Shown here piece by piece: positions 44,278 to 54,149 of a DNA stretch of 64,000 bases. Under the pieces are notes generated by a model. The model had not been told where the DNA came from. It searched no databases and saw only the letters and a list, made by a program, of their open reading frames with translations. Every line of letters starts with the position of its first letter. Position 1 is the first letter of the stretch. The translations under genes were made by a program, and so were the position numbers. The stretch comes from Fodinibius sediminis (GTDB lineage: Bacteria; Bacteroidota; Rhodothermia; Balneolales; Balneolaceae): assembly GCF_900182555.1 (NCBI RefSeq), contig NZ_FXTH01000015.1, forward strand, positions 28,271-92,270, written 5' to 3'.

Positions 44278-44823
44278 ATGAGGCGGAACGTCTTTTTTTG
44301 GCTCGAGAAACTAAAGATAACGCCCGGGGAGCGGAGGGTAATGTCGGTACTGATGATCATTCTGTCGCTATTAGCCCTGGGCAACCTGGTCTTTTCGTCG
44401 CCGGAGCCTTTTGCCGAGGACCGGTACCGCGAGCTCAGCAAGCAGTTCCGGGAGCGCACAGCTCAGTTGAAGACAAAACAACAAAAGCGGATGGAGCGGT
44501 ACTACCCACCCCGGAAAAAGGAGCGGCGTGCAGTCGTCCGCCCCGATACGGTCTCCGATGATACGATTTCTTCGGATGCCACCGACGCAACGGTTGGGGA
44601 GCCAAAAAAAGGAGGTCCTGAGCCTGTTAACGTGAATACGGCGGGCCGGGAGCAGCTCAAGACACTGCCCGGAATCGGCCCTGCCTATTCCAAACGGATC
44701 ATTGACTACCGGAAAGAAAAGGGGGCGTTCAAGACGGTTGAGGAGCTAAAAAAAATAAAGGGGATCGGCGAAAAGCGACTGGAAAAATTGAAACCATTTA
44801 TCAAACTTAAGGATCCATTATAA
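44278..44823 (+). CDS. ComEA-like helix-hairpin-helix membrane protein
   Basis: About 181 residues. The ATG at 44278 has AGGAGGG 5 bases before it, so I reject the longer frame from 44209. One membrane helix (about 22-38, LMIILSLLALGNLVF) precedes a basic/acidic linker, then a ComEA-type HhH domain (about 118-181, PVNVNTAGREQLKTLPGIGP and LKKIKGIGEKRLEKLKPFI). ComEA binds double-stranded DNA in natural transformation; here it may serve in DNA uptake or as a DNA-associated membrane protein. No comEC nearby. porX follows 15 bases downstream. Confidence 0.82.
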   Translation: MRRNVFFWLEKLKITPGERRVMSVLMIILSLLALGNLVFSSPEPFAEDRYRELSKQFRERTAQLKTKQQKRMERYYPPRKKERRAVVRPDTVSDDTISSDATDATVGEPKKGGPEPVNVNTAGREQLKTLPGIGPAYSKRIIDYRKEKGAFKTVEELKKIKGIGEKRLEKLKPFIKLKDPL

Positions 44824-44838
44824 TTAACCTGAAGTTGA

Positions 44839-46392
44839 ATGGCCACGCGTATTCTTTGGGCAGATGATGAGATCGATCAGCTGAAGCCCCATATTATTTT
44901 TCTGGAAAACAAAGGCTTTGATGTTACTCCCGTCACCAATGGGAGCGATGCCGTCACGCTCATCCAGGAGCGGGCTTTTGATATCATCTTCCTGGACGAA
45001 CAGATGCCCGGTATGAACGGGCTGGATACGCTGAACAAGATCAAGAGATTGCAGCCGGCACTCCCGGTCGTCATGATCACCAAGAGCGAAGAGGAATCGA
45101 TCATGGAGGAGGCCATCGGGGGCAAAATTTCCGACTACCTCATCAAGCCGGTGAATCCGAACCAGATACTGCTGACCACCAAGCGGATTCTGGAGCGTCA
45201 CCGCATCCGAAGTGAAAAATTTGCCCAGACCTACCTGCGCAACTTTAACAAAATTGCCGATCGCATTCGACAAACGACCGGCTGGGATGAGTGGATCAAG
45301 ATCTACAAGCAGCTTACGCGCTGGGATATCGACCTGGAGGCCGGGGAGGAGTCGCTGCGACAGGTGCTGAGCGACCAGTACCAGGAGGCTAACAAGATGT
45401 TTGGCCGCTTTATCGCCGATGATTACAAGTTGTGGCTGCAGCAGTCCACCCCGCAGCGGCCCGCCCTCTCGACCGACATCGTGGGCGAATATGTGTTGCC
45501 TCACCTGAAAAATGACCAGCGTACCCTGTTCTTTGTCATCGACTGCATGCGGTATGATCAGTGGCTGGTGTTCCAGAATATGCTGAGCGACGATTACAGC
45601 ATCGATACCGATTTCTATTATTCCATCCTGCCCACGGCTACGCCCTACTCACGCAATGCGATCTTTTCCGGCCTCTTTCCGCTGGAGATTGAAGACATCT
45701 ATCCCGATTTGTGGAGCCAGGGCGAGGATGAAAGTTCGCTTAACCAGTTTGAAGAGGAGCTGTTGAAGAAGCAGCTGAGACGCAAAGGCATCGACAAGAC
45801 CGTAAAGTATGAGAAGGTGCTGAATACCCGCGAGGGCCAGCGGGTGATGGACAACATTCATAATTACCTGCAGGTACCGCTGAGCACTTTCGTATATAAC
45901 TTTGTGGATACCCTGGTGCACTCACGGTCCGATTCGGACGTCCTCAGGGAGATCGCCCCGGATGTGCCCGCTTTCCGGGGACTGACGAAAACATGGTTTC
46001 AGCACTCCTCGCTGTATGAAATCTTCAAGATGCTGGCCGAAGAGGAGGTCGTCATTATCGTGACCAGCGATCACGGGGCCGTGCGCGCCCTGCGCGATAC
46101 CAAGGTATACGGCGACCGGGAAACTTCTACCAGCCTCCGCTACAAATACGGCCGAAATCTGACGGCCAACGAAGATACGACCCTGCTGATCAACAACCCG
46201 GCGGAATACAAGCTCCCGAGTCCGCGGCATGCGAATAATTATATTATCGCCAAGGAGGATTATTATTTTGTATATCCCACCAACTACCACCGCTATCAGA
46301 ACCGCTACCGGGATACGTTCCTGCACGGGGGAGCCAGCATGGAGGAGATGATCCTGCCTATCGCTACGATGCGGCCCAAGTCGATGGTGTAA
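44839..46392 (+). CDS. porX: T9SS response regulator PorX (REC plus PglZ domain)
   Basis: 517 residues. REC domain (1-125) with acidic pocket ADDE and phosphoacceptor Asp53 in [13 protein letters not shown], then a helical link, then a PglZ/alkaline-phosphatase-like domain (about 210-517) with [39 protein letters not shown] and [11 protein letters not shown]. This is the PorX layout; in Porphyromonas and Flavobacterium it controls and stabilises the type IX secretion system together with PorY and sigma factor SigP. The PglZ part cleaves oligonucleotides in a related protein. tsaE follows 40 bases downstream. Confidence 0.92.
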   Translation: MATRILWADDEIDQLKPHIIFLENKGFDVTPVTNGSDAVTLIQERAFDIIFLDEQMPGMNGLDTLNKIKRLQPALPVVMITKSEEESIMEEAIGGKISDYLIKPVNPNQILLTTKRILERHRIRSEKFAQTYLRNFNKIADRIRQTTGWDEWIKIYKQLTRWDIDLEAGEESLRQVLSDQYQEANKMFGRFIADDYKLWLQQSTPQRPALSTDIVGEYVLPHLKNDQRTLFFVIDCMRYDQWLVFQNMLSDDYSIDTDFYYSILPTATPYSRNAIFSGLFPLEIEDIYPDLWSQGEDESSLNQFEEELLKKQLRRKGIDKTVKYEKVLNTREGQRVMDNIHNYLQVPLSTFVYNFVDTLVHSRSDSDVLREIAPDVPAFRGLTKTWFQHSSLYEIFKMLAEEEVVIIVTSDHGAVRALRDTKVYGDRETSTSLRYKYGRNLTANEDTTLLINNPAEYKLPSPRHANNYIIAKEDYYFVYPTNYHRYQNRYRDTFLHGGASMEEMILPIATMRPKSMV

Positions 46393-46432
46393 TAATTTTT
46401 CTGTCGGATTTTATCAGAACTTGCTTACATTG

Positions 46433-46861
46433 ATGGAAACAGAGTTTGTGACATATTCGCCGGAACAGACGATCGAGGAGGGCCGTAAATTGGCCGGACA
46501 GTTGCAGCCGGGCATGGTCGTTTGCCTCGAGGGAGATCTGGGGGCCGGGAAAACCCATTTTGTCAAGGGGATGGCTGCCGGCCTGAAGATCGATCCGAGC
46601 CAGGTGCAGTCGCCGACCTATACCCTGATTAATGAGTACGAGGGTCGGCTTCCGCTGTATCATTTTGACTGTTACCGGATGGAGTCGCCGCAGGAGGCCC
46701 TTGAAATTGGGGCGGAAGAATATTTTTATGGAGAGGGCGTTTGTGTTATCGAATGGCCCGGCCGCATCCGGCCGCTGATTCCTCGTGAAGCATTATGGAT
46801 TTCGATTACAGTGCTGGACAGGGAAAGGCGAAAATTTGTCATTGGAAAAAAGAGTTTGTAA
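46433..46861 (+). CDS. tsaE: tRNA t6A-synthesis ATPase TsaE
   Basis: 142 residues; ATPase that supports the TsaBD complex making t6A37. The P-loop LEGDLGAGKTHFVKG, the SPTYTLINEY motif and LYHFDCYRM are diagnostic. The ATG at 46433 is preferred to the TTG at 46421. PorX-tsaE adjacency is known in Bacteroidota. Confidence 0.93.
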   Translation: METEFVTYSPEQTIEEGRKLAGQLQPGMVVCLEGDLGAGKTHFVKGMAAGLKIDPSQVQSPTYTLINEYEGRLPLYHFDCYRMESPQEALEIGAEEYFYGEGVCVIEWPGRIRPLIPREALWISITVLDRERRKFVIGKKSL

Positions 46862-46879
46862 ACCCGTATATTCAGAGTC

Positions 46880-47161
46880 ATGGCAACAAAGAAAAGACTT
46901 TCATATCGACTGGACCGGCTGCCGGTCATCTACCCCTTCAATCGCCGTGCTGACAATAATATTCAGCTGGGCGACTTGGTCTATTATGGCCCCAGCCCCG
47001 AGTACTACGGCATTGGCGAAGTGGTTCGCTGTGTCGAAGGGCACTGTATTGTGGATTTCAGGGGGACGGGCATGCTCAATATTGAAAAGGATGCGCTGGC
47101 CATGAAGTATCTTATCCCGATTCATAAATTGAACCTGGGACATATCCTGAAGAGTACCTGA
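46880..47161 (+). CDS. small basic beta-rich protein, unknown
   Basis: 93 residues, not recognised. The alternation LGDLVYYGP, GIGEVVRCVEGHCIVDFRGTGM suggests a small SH3-like barrel such as in CarD- or DUF3553-like proteins (fold inference only). It has a basic N-terminus and starts 19 bases after tsaE, same direction. The gene overlaps nothing and ends 4 bases before the convergent symporter gene. Confidence 0.6.
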   Translation: MATKKRLSYRLDRLPVIYPFNRRADNNIQLGDLVYYGPSPEYYGIGEVVRCVEGHCIVDFRGTGMLNIEKDALAMKYLIPIHKLNLGHILKST

Positions 47162-47164
47162 CAA

Positions 47165-48604
47165 TCAGTCGACCATCTCTTTGGAGAACGCCGTTTCTTC
47201 AAGCAGCCCACCGTCCCGCTTCCTGCCCAACAGCCACAACAGCATACTTACTCCCAGGCCCGGGTAAAAGGGTTCCACGCCCATGTAGGCATAGTCGTAG
47301 CTTCCATCACTGGTTATTGTCCCCAGGATGAGCCAGCACAGGGAGACGGCGATGCTGACGACCATGGCAGGCAGCACCCATCGTTTTTGAAGCGTGAAAA
47401 AGCGCAGGTAGACCCCCAGTACGGGAATCAGCAGCCCGGGAAGCATCACCGATCCAATGACATACCAAAGGTTGATGACGCTGGGATAGATGATGATGAG
47501 CAGGATGCCGAGCACGGCCGCCACCATGGTGCTGATTCGTGTCAGGGTGTTGCGTGCTACTGCGGGAAAGAGTTTGGCCAGGAGATCGCGCCCCAGCGTT
47601 TGTCCCGAGAGGAAGAGGTAGCTGTCCAGCGTTGACATAATCGTTGCCAGCAGGGCCACAAAAAACAGCCCCTTGAAGCCGATGGGGAGAATTTCGTTGG
47701 CCAGGTAGGGGTACACCATGATCGGTTCCCCGAGATCGGGACCGAGAATGGCCCAGCCGTAGATGCCGCTGAACATGGTCAGGAAGTCGAAAAGGGACCA
47801 CAGCAGGATAGAGATGAAAATGCCTTTTTTGGCTGTAGCGGGACTCTTGGCCGCAGCGGCCCGCTGGTGAAAGCTGGGGTCTACGAAGGTCCAAAGGGCG
47901 ATGAAAAACCAGACGAGGATATATTGCAGGTTGTGTCCTCCGGTGAGGTCGCGGTAGGTGGCTGGCAGCTGACGCCACAGCTGGTCGAGGCCCCCGAAGT
48001 TCAGGCCGGCAAAAATAAGCAGGCAGATAAACCCGCCGAACATAAGCACAACCTGGAGCATGTCGGTATGCACCACGGCACTGAAGCCGCCGAAGGCGAC
48101 GTACGCTACGGAAAAGAACGCCACGGCGCCGGCATACCACAGGAAGTCGCCCGCCCCGCCGGTAAGGTATTGGAAAATAAGTCCGAGCATGAGAATATAG
48201 GGGGCCGGGCTGACGAGGATGAAAATGGGGAGCGCCGAGAAGCGTCCCGCATTTTCGCCATAGAAATTGGCCACGGCCTCAGGCAGTGAGAGGGCTTTGT
48301 TCATCCGTATCTTGCCTGCCAGAAGCCACGCAAAGAGCGCCGAAAATACATAGAACGGGAAACCAAACAGCAGCCACTGCGAGATGCCGAACTGGTAGCT
48401 GTATTCGCCCACGCCAAGGATGCCGCCGTACCAGGTGGAGACGAGGGTGGCCACGAAGGCGGCCAGGCTCATCTTGCGCCCGGAGAGGAGGAAGGACTCT
48501 TCATCGGCGTCATTGCTGTCGCGTTTCCAGGTCAGGAAGACCAGAAGCATAAAATAGAGTGCGATGAGGGCCCAGTCGATAAGTCGAAAGTCGAGATCCG
48601 TCAA
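47165..48604 (-). CDS. sodium:solute symporter (SSS family)
   Basis: 479 residues and about 13 predicted membrane segments, matching the LeuT-fold SSS family. Features: residues 1-20 WALIALYFMLLVFLTW, FLLSGRKMSLAAFVATLVSTWYGG (TM1-2 Na+ site region), the GAVAFFSVAYVAFGGFSAVVHTDMLQ segment and the SSF signature area near residues 150-200. Substrate cannot be assigned; the divergent secreted GH130 glycosidase 192 bases away suggests sugar import but that is only context. Confidence 0.9.
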   Translation of the reverse strand: MTDLDFRLIDWALIALYFMLLVFLTWKRDSNDADEESFLLSGRKMSLAAFVATLVSTWYGGILGVGEYSYQFGISQWLLFGFPFYVFSALFAWLLAGKIRMNKALSLPEAVANFYGENAGRFSALPIFILVSPAPYILMLGLIFQYLTGGAGDFLWYAGAVAFFSVAYVAFGGFSAVVHTDMLQVVLMFGGFICLLIFAGLNFGGLDQLWRQLPATYRDLTGGHNLQYILVWFFIALWTFVDPSFHQRAAAAKSPATAKKGIFISILLWSLFDFLTMFSGIYGWAILGPDLGEPIMVYPYLANEILPIGFKGLFFVALLATIMSTLDSYLFLSGQTLGRDLLAKLFPAVARNTLTRISTMVAAVLGILLIIIYPSVINLWYVIGSVMLPGLLIPVLGVYLRFFTLQKRWVLPAMVVSIAVSLCWLILGTITSDGSYDYAYMGVEPFYPGLGVSMLLWLLGRKRDGGLLEETAFSKEMVD

Positions 48605-48796
48605 TGCCTGCGGGGTCGGTTAAAAAGGACTAAAGATATTTTTAAAATGGATTTTTTCAAAAGGATCTCCATCCTATGACTGAAGCGCTGAACGCCGGGG
48701 CTGGGTCTATGGCAACTCTGTGCCATTTCCATTATACTGCCCCGGTATGAGGGCTAAGCCCTGCTCATCATTTTATCTATTTAAACAGACACTGCC

Positions 48797-49927
48797 ATGG
48801 AGATCATCGCGCGAAAAAGGAATAAATTACTTTCACTTTTACTTCTGCTTGTAACCTTGGCCACAACAGGCTATGGGCAAGACGCGGACTGGGCCCTGGG
48901 ACCTTTTGAAAGGCCGGAGGGGGTGAATCCCATTATTACGCCCTCGGAGAAAGCCACGTTTTACTGCCCCATGCGCGACAGCCTGCTGCACTGGGAGGCG
49001 ATGGCGACCTTCAACCCAGCAGCGGTAGTCAGGGACGGCAAGGTACATGTGCTGTACCGGGCTGAAGACCTGACGGGAACGATGAAGATCGGGGGCCATA
49101 CCTCGCGGATTGGCATGGCTCTGTCGGACGACGGCCTTCATTTTGATCGGCTCGGGAAGCCCGTCCTCTATCCGGCGGATGATGACCAGAAACAATATGA
49201 ATGGCCCGGCGGCACGGAGGATCCGCGTATTGTGGAGACCGAAAGTGGGACTTATGTCATGACCTATACACAGTGGAACGGCGAGACGCCGCGCCTGGCC
49301 GTAGCCACCTCGGACGATCTGAAGAACTGGGAAAAGCACGGCCCCGCCTTTGAGGAGGCCTACGGTGGAAAATATCACGACATGCATACCAAATCGGGGG
49401 CGATCCTTTCGCGGCGCGAGGGCGATCACCTGGTGGCGACCAGGGTCAATGGAATGTACTGGATGTACTGGGGCGTTCCGACGGTGCACCTGGCCAAGTC
49501 GGAAGACCTGGTGAACTGGACCCCGGTGGAAAACGAGCGGGGAGAGCTCAAGCCAGTGCTCGCGCCCAGGGAGGGCTATTTTGACTCCTGGCTGGTGGAA
49601 GCGGGACCGCCGGCGCTGATCACTGACAGGGGAATCGTGGTTGTTTACAATGCCGGCAACGACGGGAAGTCAGGGGATCCCTCCATCCCCGACAGCGTCT
49701 ATACCGGGGGACAGGTCCTCTACGACCTGGAACAGCCGTCTCGGTTAATCGATCGTCTCGACAAGCCTTTCATTCAGCCGGAAAAGGACTATGAGAAGTC
49801 GGGACAGTACAAAAGCGGGACTACTTTCCTGGAAGGCCTGGTGCACTTTCGCGACCGCTGGTTTATTTATTATGGCACCGCCGATTCGCGGGTGGCGGTT
49901 GTGGTTTCGGATCCGGGGAAAGAGTAG
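48797..49927 (+). CDS. secreted GH130 family glycosidase
   Basis: 376 residues; a signal peptide (LLSLLLLLVTLATTGYG) precedes a five-bladed beta-propeller of the GH130 family. Landmarks: NPAAVVRDGKVHVLYRAED, GMALSDDGLHF, and the catalytic-Asp motif EDPRIVETES (about residues 139-148), and HTKSGAILSR. GH130 enzymes act on beta-mannosides; cytoplasmic ones are phosphorylases, while exported members are generally hydrolases. The exported form here and the divergent symporter are consistent with uptake of released sugars. Confidence 0.87.
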   Translation: MEIIARKRNKLLSLLLLLVTLATTGYGQDADWALGPFERPEGVNPIITPSEKATFYCPMRDSLLHWEAMATFNPAAVVRDGKVHVLYRAEDLTGTMKIGGHTSRIGMALSDDGLHFDRLGKPVLYPADDDQKQYEWPGGTEDPRIVETESGTYVMTYTQWNGETPRLAVATSDDLKNWEKHGPAFEEAYGGKYHDMHTKSGAILSRREGDHLVATRVNGMYWMYWGVPTVHLAKSEDLVNWTPVENERGELKPVLAPREGYFDSWLVEAGPPALITDRGIVVVYNAGNDGKSGDPSIPDSVYTGGQVLYDLEQPSRLIDRLDKPFIQPEKDYEKSGQYKSGTTFLEGLVHFRDRWFIYYGTADSRVAVVVSDPGKE

Positions 49928-51170
49928 GAATACAGGGTCCCTTCTGCTGCGCTGGGGAGTTTATTTTATGGGGATTGTTTTTTGCACATCACAAGCGTAG
50001 TCTGTGGCTCAGAACGTATGGATATGCTCCGTTGAAAGGGCAAAGTAAAAGTGTTGGAAAGGGGCGTAGGAGTAAGCGGCTGATAGGAGGGCTTCAGCGT
50101 TTTCTTGAATCACTGTTTATAACATACGACGATTACCCTATACAGAGCAAATTAATATGATATACATTCATTAATGTATAACTAGTATATAATTGATATG
50201 AAACTAATATGTTATTATTAGTAGTTTAATGATCCTTAATTGACCGACAGGCACGAGCTTTTTTATAGACTTATATCATTATTGTGTGCATGATAACAGG
50301 AGCAATGGATGATAATGGTAATATAATGCCCACCCGGAAAAGTCCTGTCTCCCGGGAGGTTATGAAATCATGATGAAGGGGAGATATTAGCTGTATGGTT
50401 ATGGGCTGGGTTATATTACCCCTTCGCATTTTAAATAATGGTGGAAAAGGAAACCACGATTAATTACAGTACCATAAAAATTGAAGCAGTTATGGCGGCA
50501 ACACGTGATTTGTCTGTTGGAGAATGAGTGATGATTGTTAGATGATTTTTCATTTCAGACCGGCTAAAATCCACATATAAAATGTAATCGTTATTTCTAA
50601 AGCTGAGAGGGATTGCATTAATGTATTTTACAGGAACATACTTAGGGCCAATCGTTCTTATCGGTTGGCAACATTGGCGGGCAAGTAATGCCATCCTCTA
50701 TCGGCGAAAACTTTTTAAAAAATTTGCCTCTAAACTATTATTTATAATACCTTTATTATGTAAATACAGAAATAGGGAGAGGATATGATGAGATGGGAGT
50801 TTTTCAATATGTCCCAGGAAAAGAACGGGGCGTACACTTTTGATGAATTCATTAAGTATCTGTACTGCGTTATCAATTGTGACGATCATGTCCAGTAATG
50901 CGTTTTCTCTACACAAGAGGTTTAACTGCTGAAGCATAAATTGACAAAAGTTATTTGTCGATTCTCTCTGGGGTTCATATCCAATAACCAAATCAATAAG
51001 AGAGGAGTCCTGGCAGCAGGTTTGAAAGCCACTACAAACAGTGTATTGAGGATGTTAGAAATCATCGATTCATTTCCTCCCTTTGAAATAAATTTCCTGA
51101 TGCTGTTACCACAGGAGGCAATCAGATTAGTGCAAACCCGTAATTCCAATCAAACCATAGGAGGTCTGAT
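49928..51170. other. AT-rich gene-poor region of 1.2 kb
   Basis: Only short open frames. On the minus strand, two frames at 50698-51149 overlap and are shifted relative to each other; their combined reading (DSSLIDLVIGYEPQR, LNEFIKSVRPVLFLGHI, NKGIINNSLEANFLKSF) looks protein-like, as if from one frameshifted gene, but I do not recognise a family. A 22-codon frame at about 50310-50378 preceded by AGGAG is the only plus-strand candidate. No terminator or repeat could be placed. Confidence 0.4.
50698..51149 (-). pseudogene. possible frameshifted remnant, unrecognised
   Basis: Two overlapping minus-strand frames (50698-50991 and 50922-51149) in a region with AT-rich composition. The frame with LIDLVIGYEPQREST continues upstream past its apparent start as HPQYTVCSGFQTCCQD, while the other frame covers the more upstream MISNILNTLF. 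This layout suggests one gene broken by a shift near 51020. No family recognised; chance frames are the alternative. Confidence 0.3.
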
Positions 51171-52364
51171 ATGAAAACTTTCAGCCTGTTCAGCAACAGT
51201 TATAGTATAGTTATAGGTAGTTGTATTGCTTTATTAATGTTGGCTTGTTCTGAACATAATGTTGCGACTACAGTCCCCCCTGCTAACAACGAAAATGTTG
51301 AATCTGTTGAGGCGCGTCCCCTGACTATTCTCAGTAGTAGTTATAGCAGGGAAATGGATAAGACCAGGGTAGCCAAGTTTAAAAATTCACAGAACGCGGA
51401 TAATGCTGACTTTGTGAGTCCGCTCTTTGGTCTGTCAACAGCCCCCAACGGGGATATACTTATTGCAGACGCCGGAGCGGGTGTCGTCACTTTAGATAGC
51501 GCTCCTGTTATTTCTTTACCAGGGATAACAGATATGAGTCCGATAGGCCGAGGTGAAATGTGGGCCATTAAGGGGCTCTCAGGCTCGCCTGGCGATGATA
51601 CCGGGCAGGCGCTTTACCGCCTCTCAAGGGGCAACAGCAGAGTACTTGTTGATCTCTTTGAATTTGAAAAGAGCCAGAACCCCGACGGCGAAAATCTGAT
51701 AGACTCCAATCCCTTTGATGTGCAATCACTGGGCGGCGGGAGCGCTCTGGTAGTAGATGCAGCTGGAAATGATCTGTTGGAAATAGATCGTCAAGGCAAT
51801 GTTAAAGTTGTGGCAGTATTTCCCAATGAACTGGTATCGACGGATAATTTCAAGGGACTTATGGGGTGTCCTGCATCAGGGGTTCCTCTTTGTGAATTGC
51901 CAGACCTGTTGCCTGCTCAACCCGTGCCGACCAGCATTGCCATAGGGCCTGAAGGTCACTATTATGTGGGAGAACTCAAAGGCTTTCCAGCACCGATCAA
52001 TGAATCCAACATATGGCGGATTTCTCCTGATGCTTCTGGTGCAAAATGCGGTTCCAGTCCAGACTGTGTTAAGGTATTTGATGGTGGCTTTACTTCAATC
52101 ATTGATATGAGATTCGATTCTGATGGGAAGCTCCATATTGCCGAACTTGATGAGCAAAGCTGGTTTGCGGTGGAGGTTCTAGCGCCCGCCGCTCTTAGCG
52201 GGGGTACGATAAATTCCTGTGATCTTGATGCAGTATCCTGTAGTGAAGTGGCTTCGAATATTCCCATCCTTACGGCCCTTGCCTTTGGCAAGGATGGTAC
52301 ACTGTGGGCTACAAGGAATGCCCTCATACCGGGACTGGCAGAAGTTACAGCAATAAATCAATAA
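51171..52364 (+). CDS. ScyD/ScyE-like beta-propeller lipoprotein
   Basis: 397 residues. AGGAGG at about 51160 supports the ATG at 51171. A lipoprotein signal ends in LLMLACSEH (lipobox LMLAC), so the protein should be lipid-anchored. The body is a beta-propeller with NHL-like strands (GLSTAPNGDILIADAGAGVV, ALVVDAAGNDLLEIDRQGNV, IAIGPEGHYYVGELKG, FDSDGKLHIAELDE), typical of ScyD/ScyE-family proteins of unknown role. Four extra Cys (GCPASGVPLC and CGSSPDC) could form two disulfides. Surroundings are AT-rich and gene-poor. Confidence 0.75.
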   Translation: MKTFSLFSNSYSIVIGSCIALLMLACSEHNVATTVPPANNENVESVEARPLTILSSSYSREMDKTRVAKFKNSQNADNADFVSPLFGLSTAPNGDILIADAGAGVVTLDSAPVISLPGITDMSPIGRGEMWAIKGLSGSPGDDTGQALYRLSRGNSRVLVDLFEFEKSQNPDGENLIDSNPFDVQSLGGGSALVVDAAGNDLLEIDRQGNVKVVAVFPNELVSTDNFKGLMGCPASGVPLCELPDLLPAQPVPTSIAIGPEGHYYVGELKGFPAPINESNIWRISPDASGAKCGSSPDCVKVFDGGFTSIIDMRFDSDGKLHIAELDEQSWFAVEVLAPAALSGGTINSCDLDAVSCSEVASNIPILTALAFGKDGTLWATRNALIPGLAEVTAINQ

Positions 52365-52869
52365 TATGAATCAGCCAGTAATATCGACCTCCCTTGTGCT
52401 GGGAGGCGATATTATTGGAGCAAGAACTTTGTGAAATTGTAATAAGAGTGTACGCTTGGTTAAGCGAGCTGGCGGTTTATTTCGACCAGCATTACCTTTT
52501 CAGCTCTTGCGTGTGTAATACAGTGAATAGGTTAGCGTGGCCAGTGGATGTGGGAAAGATAAAAAACCTGTACATATAAGCCGTTTGTGACTTTACCCAG
52601 TAGGTACGTCGGGGAGCAAGCCTCTGTCTTTATTCTGGTGAGTTGAAGTGCATTTCTATGCTTAAAATAGTATGCGTGTGCAACTGAAACATTAATAAAA
52701 TGGTCAATGATGAATTTATTGGACCGATGTTACAGTGTTTGCTTGTTTGTCACCAGTATAGAAACGTAAAAAAGTGTAGATTTTTTAATTTATTTAAATC
52801 AATCAAAACGTCATAGTATATTTGATCGTTATGCATGGTAACAGAATACAAGGATAAATTGACGAGTTT
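52365..52869. other. 505-bp intergenic region
   Basis: Contains the inverted repeat at 52380-52413 and otherwise no recognisable gene or RNA. The end, before the OsmC gene at 52870, is AT-rich and includes TTGATCG-type elements, but no promoter could be fixed. Confidence 0.4.
52380..52413 (+). terminator. long hairpin after the ScyD-like gene
   Basis: Stem AATATCG(a)CCTCCC / GGGAGGCGATATT (13 pairs with one bulged A) around a 7-base loop TTGTGCT, 15 bases after the stop codon. There is no T-run afterwards, so it is either a non-canonical terminator or a protected 3' end. Confidence 0.55.
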
Positions 52870-53313
52870 ATGAATATTGAGATTACACAAGTGAACGATG
52901 CCGTCCATTTTGAGGCTCGAAACGGTGCCGGTAACAGCGTACATGTAGATGGGGCCGAAGCCGTGGGCGGTGAAGGAAAGGGGATGCGTCCCATGGAGCT
53001 GATGCTGGTATCAGTAGCCAGCTGCAGTGCCATCGACGTGGTAGAAATCCTGAAAAAACAGCGCCAGCCGCTTCAGAATCTGCGTATTTCTGTCAGTGGC
53101 GAGCGGCCCGAAAGCGGCGCGCCGCGTCCCTATACCTCTATCGCGCTGCATTTTACACTTTTCGGTGATTTGGCGCAATCCAAAGTAGCCCGTGCGGTCA
53201 AGCTGGCGGTGGAGGATTACTGCTCGGCGCGGGCCACCCTCTCTGATGATGTGAAGGTGAGCCACAGCTTCGAGATAAAATCCGCTGAAGAAATACCAGC
53301 CTATGAAGATTGA
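52870..53313 (+). CDS. OsmC family protein
   Basis: 147 residues. OsmC/Ohr fold with the peroxidase-type Cys pair: VASCSAIDVVEIL (Cys about 56) and the ARATLSDDVKVSHSF end with DYCSAR (Cys about 119). Reduces organic hydroperoxides or sulfur-bearing small molecules in relatives. The stop overlaps the serine acetyltransferase start by 11 bases, suggesting a sulfur-linked operon. Confidence 0.87.
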   Translation: MNIEITQVNDAVHFEARNGAGNSVHVDGAEAVGGEGKGMRPMELMLVSVASCSAIDVVEILKKQRQPLQNLRISVSGERPESGAPRPYTSIALHFTLFGDLAQSKVARAVKLAVEDYCSARATLSDDVKVSHSFEIKSAEEIPAYED

Positions 53314-54136
53314 TGATGAATTTTGCGAGGAACTTATCAAGGCGCATGAGTCGGCCGATGACTGCGTGGCCCCTCACCTGGTCGTTGAGTGGTTCGAGAG
53401 CGTACTGGGTCTTCTGTTTCCCGAATTTTCCAGGAGAGATTTTGCAAGCCGCGAGCAGATTATCGCCTACACCGAAGAGCTCAAGCATGAGCTGATCCAG
53501 CTTATGGTGTGCGGGAAGGGCGGTATGGAGGACGAATCAGAAGATATCGCCGACCATTTTTGCGCCACGCTCAGTACGGTGCGTAAAACCCTGTTGAAGG
53601 ATGTGGATGCTATCTTTCAGGGAGATCCCGCTGCCCGGAGCAAAGACGAGGTCATTCGCACCTATCCCGGCTTTTATGCCATGGCCGCCCACCGGATGGC
53701 GCACGTCTTGTATGAACGGGATGTTCCGCTGATTCCGCGCATTATCTCTGAATATGCCCACAGTAAAACCGGTATCGACATCCATCCCGGGGCTGTTATC
53801 GGTGAACACTTCTGTATAGATCACGGCACCGGCATTGTAATTGGTGAAACCACGCAGGTTGGTGATCACGTAAAAATTTATCAGGGCGTAACGCTCGGTG
53901 CGATGAGCGTCAAAAAGTCGGATGCCTCCGTAAAGCGACATCCCACCATCGAGGACGGCGTGGTAATTTACGCCGGGGCCAGTATCCTCGGAGGGGAGAC
54001 AGTGATCGGCGCAAATAGTGTTATAGGCGGCAATGTATGGCTGACCGAGAGCGTGCCGGCCGGATCGACGATCTATTATACAGCCAAAATGAGTCATGGC
54101 GAAGGCGAATCTGACACCATTATTTACAAACCCTAA
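53303..54136 (+). CDS. cysE: serine O-acetyltransferase
   Basis: 277 residues; makes O-acetylserine for cysteine synthesis. N-terminal helical part (1-130) then a left-handed beta-helix (IDIHPGAVIGEHFCIDHGTGIVIGE, VGDHVKIYQGVTLGAMS) with the catalytic His in DHGTG and YPGFYAMAAHRMAHVLY (SAT signature). The layout fits the EpsC branch. It lies in an operon between OsmC (overlap 11 bases) and cysM (13 bases apart), a complete two-step cysteine module. Confidence 0.92.
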   Translation: MKIDDEFCEELIKAHESADDCVAPHLVVEWFESVLGLLFPEFSRRDFASREQIIAYTEELKHELIQLMVCGKGGMEDESEDIADHFCATLSTVRKTLLKDVDAIFQGDPAARSKDEVIRTYPGFYAMAAHRMAHVLYERDVPLIPRIISEYAHSKTGIDIHPGAVIGEHFCIDHGTGIVIGETTQVGDHVKIYQGVTLGAMSVKKSDASVKRHPTIEDGVVIYAGASILGGETVIGANSVIGGNVWLTESVPAGSTIYYTAKMSHGEGESDTIIYKP

Positions 54137-54149
54137 ATTCTGAGTATTC

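Noticed and set aside
47307..48140. 277-codon minus-strand frame overlapping the symporter in another phase
   Set aside because: Arg/Pro-rich shadow frame; the symporter frame has the membrane-segment pattern.
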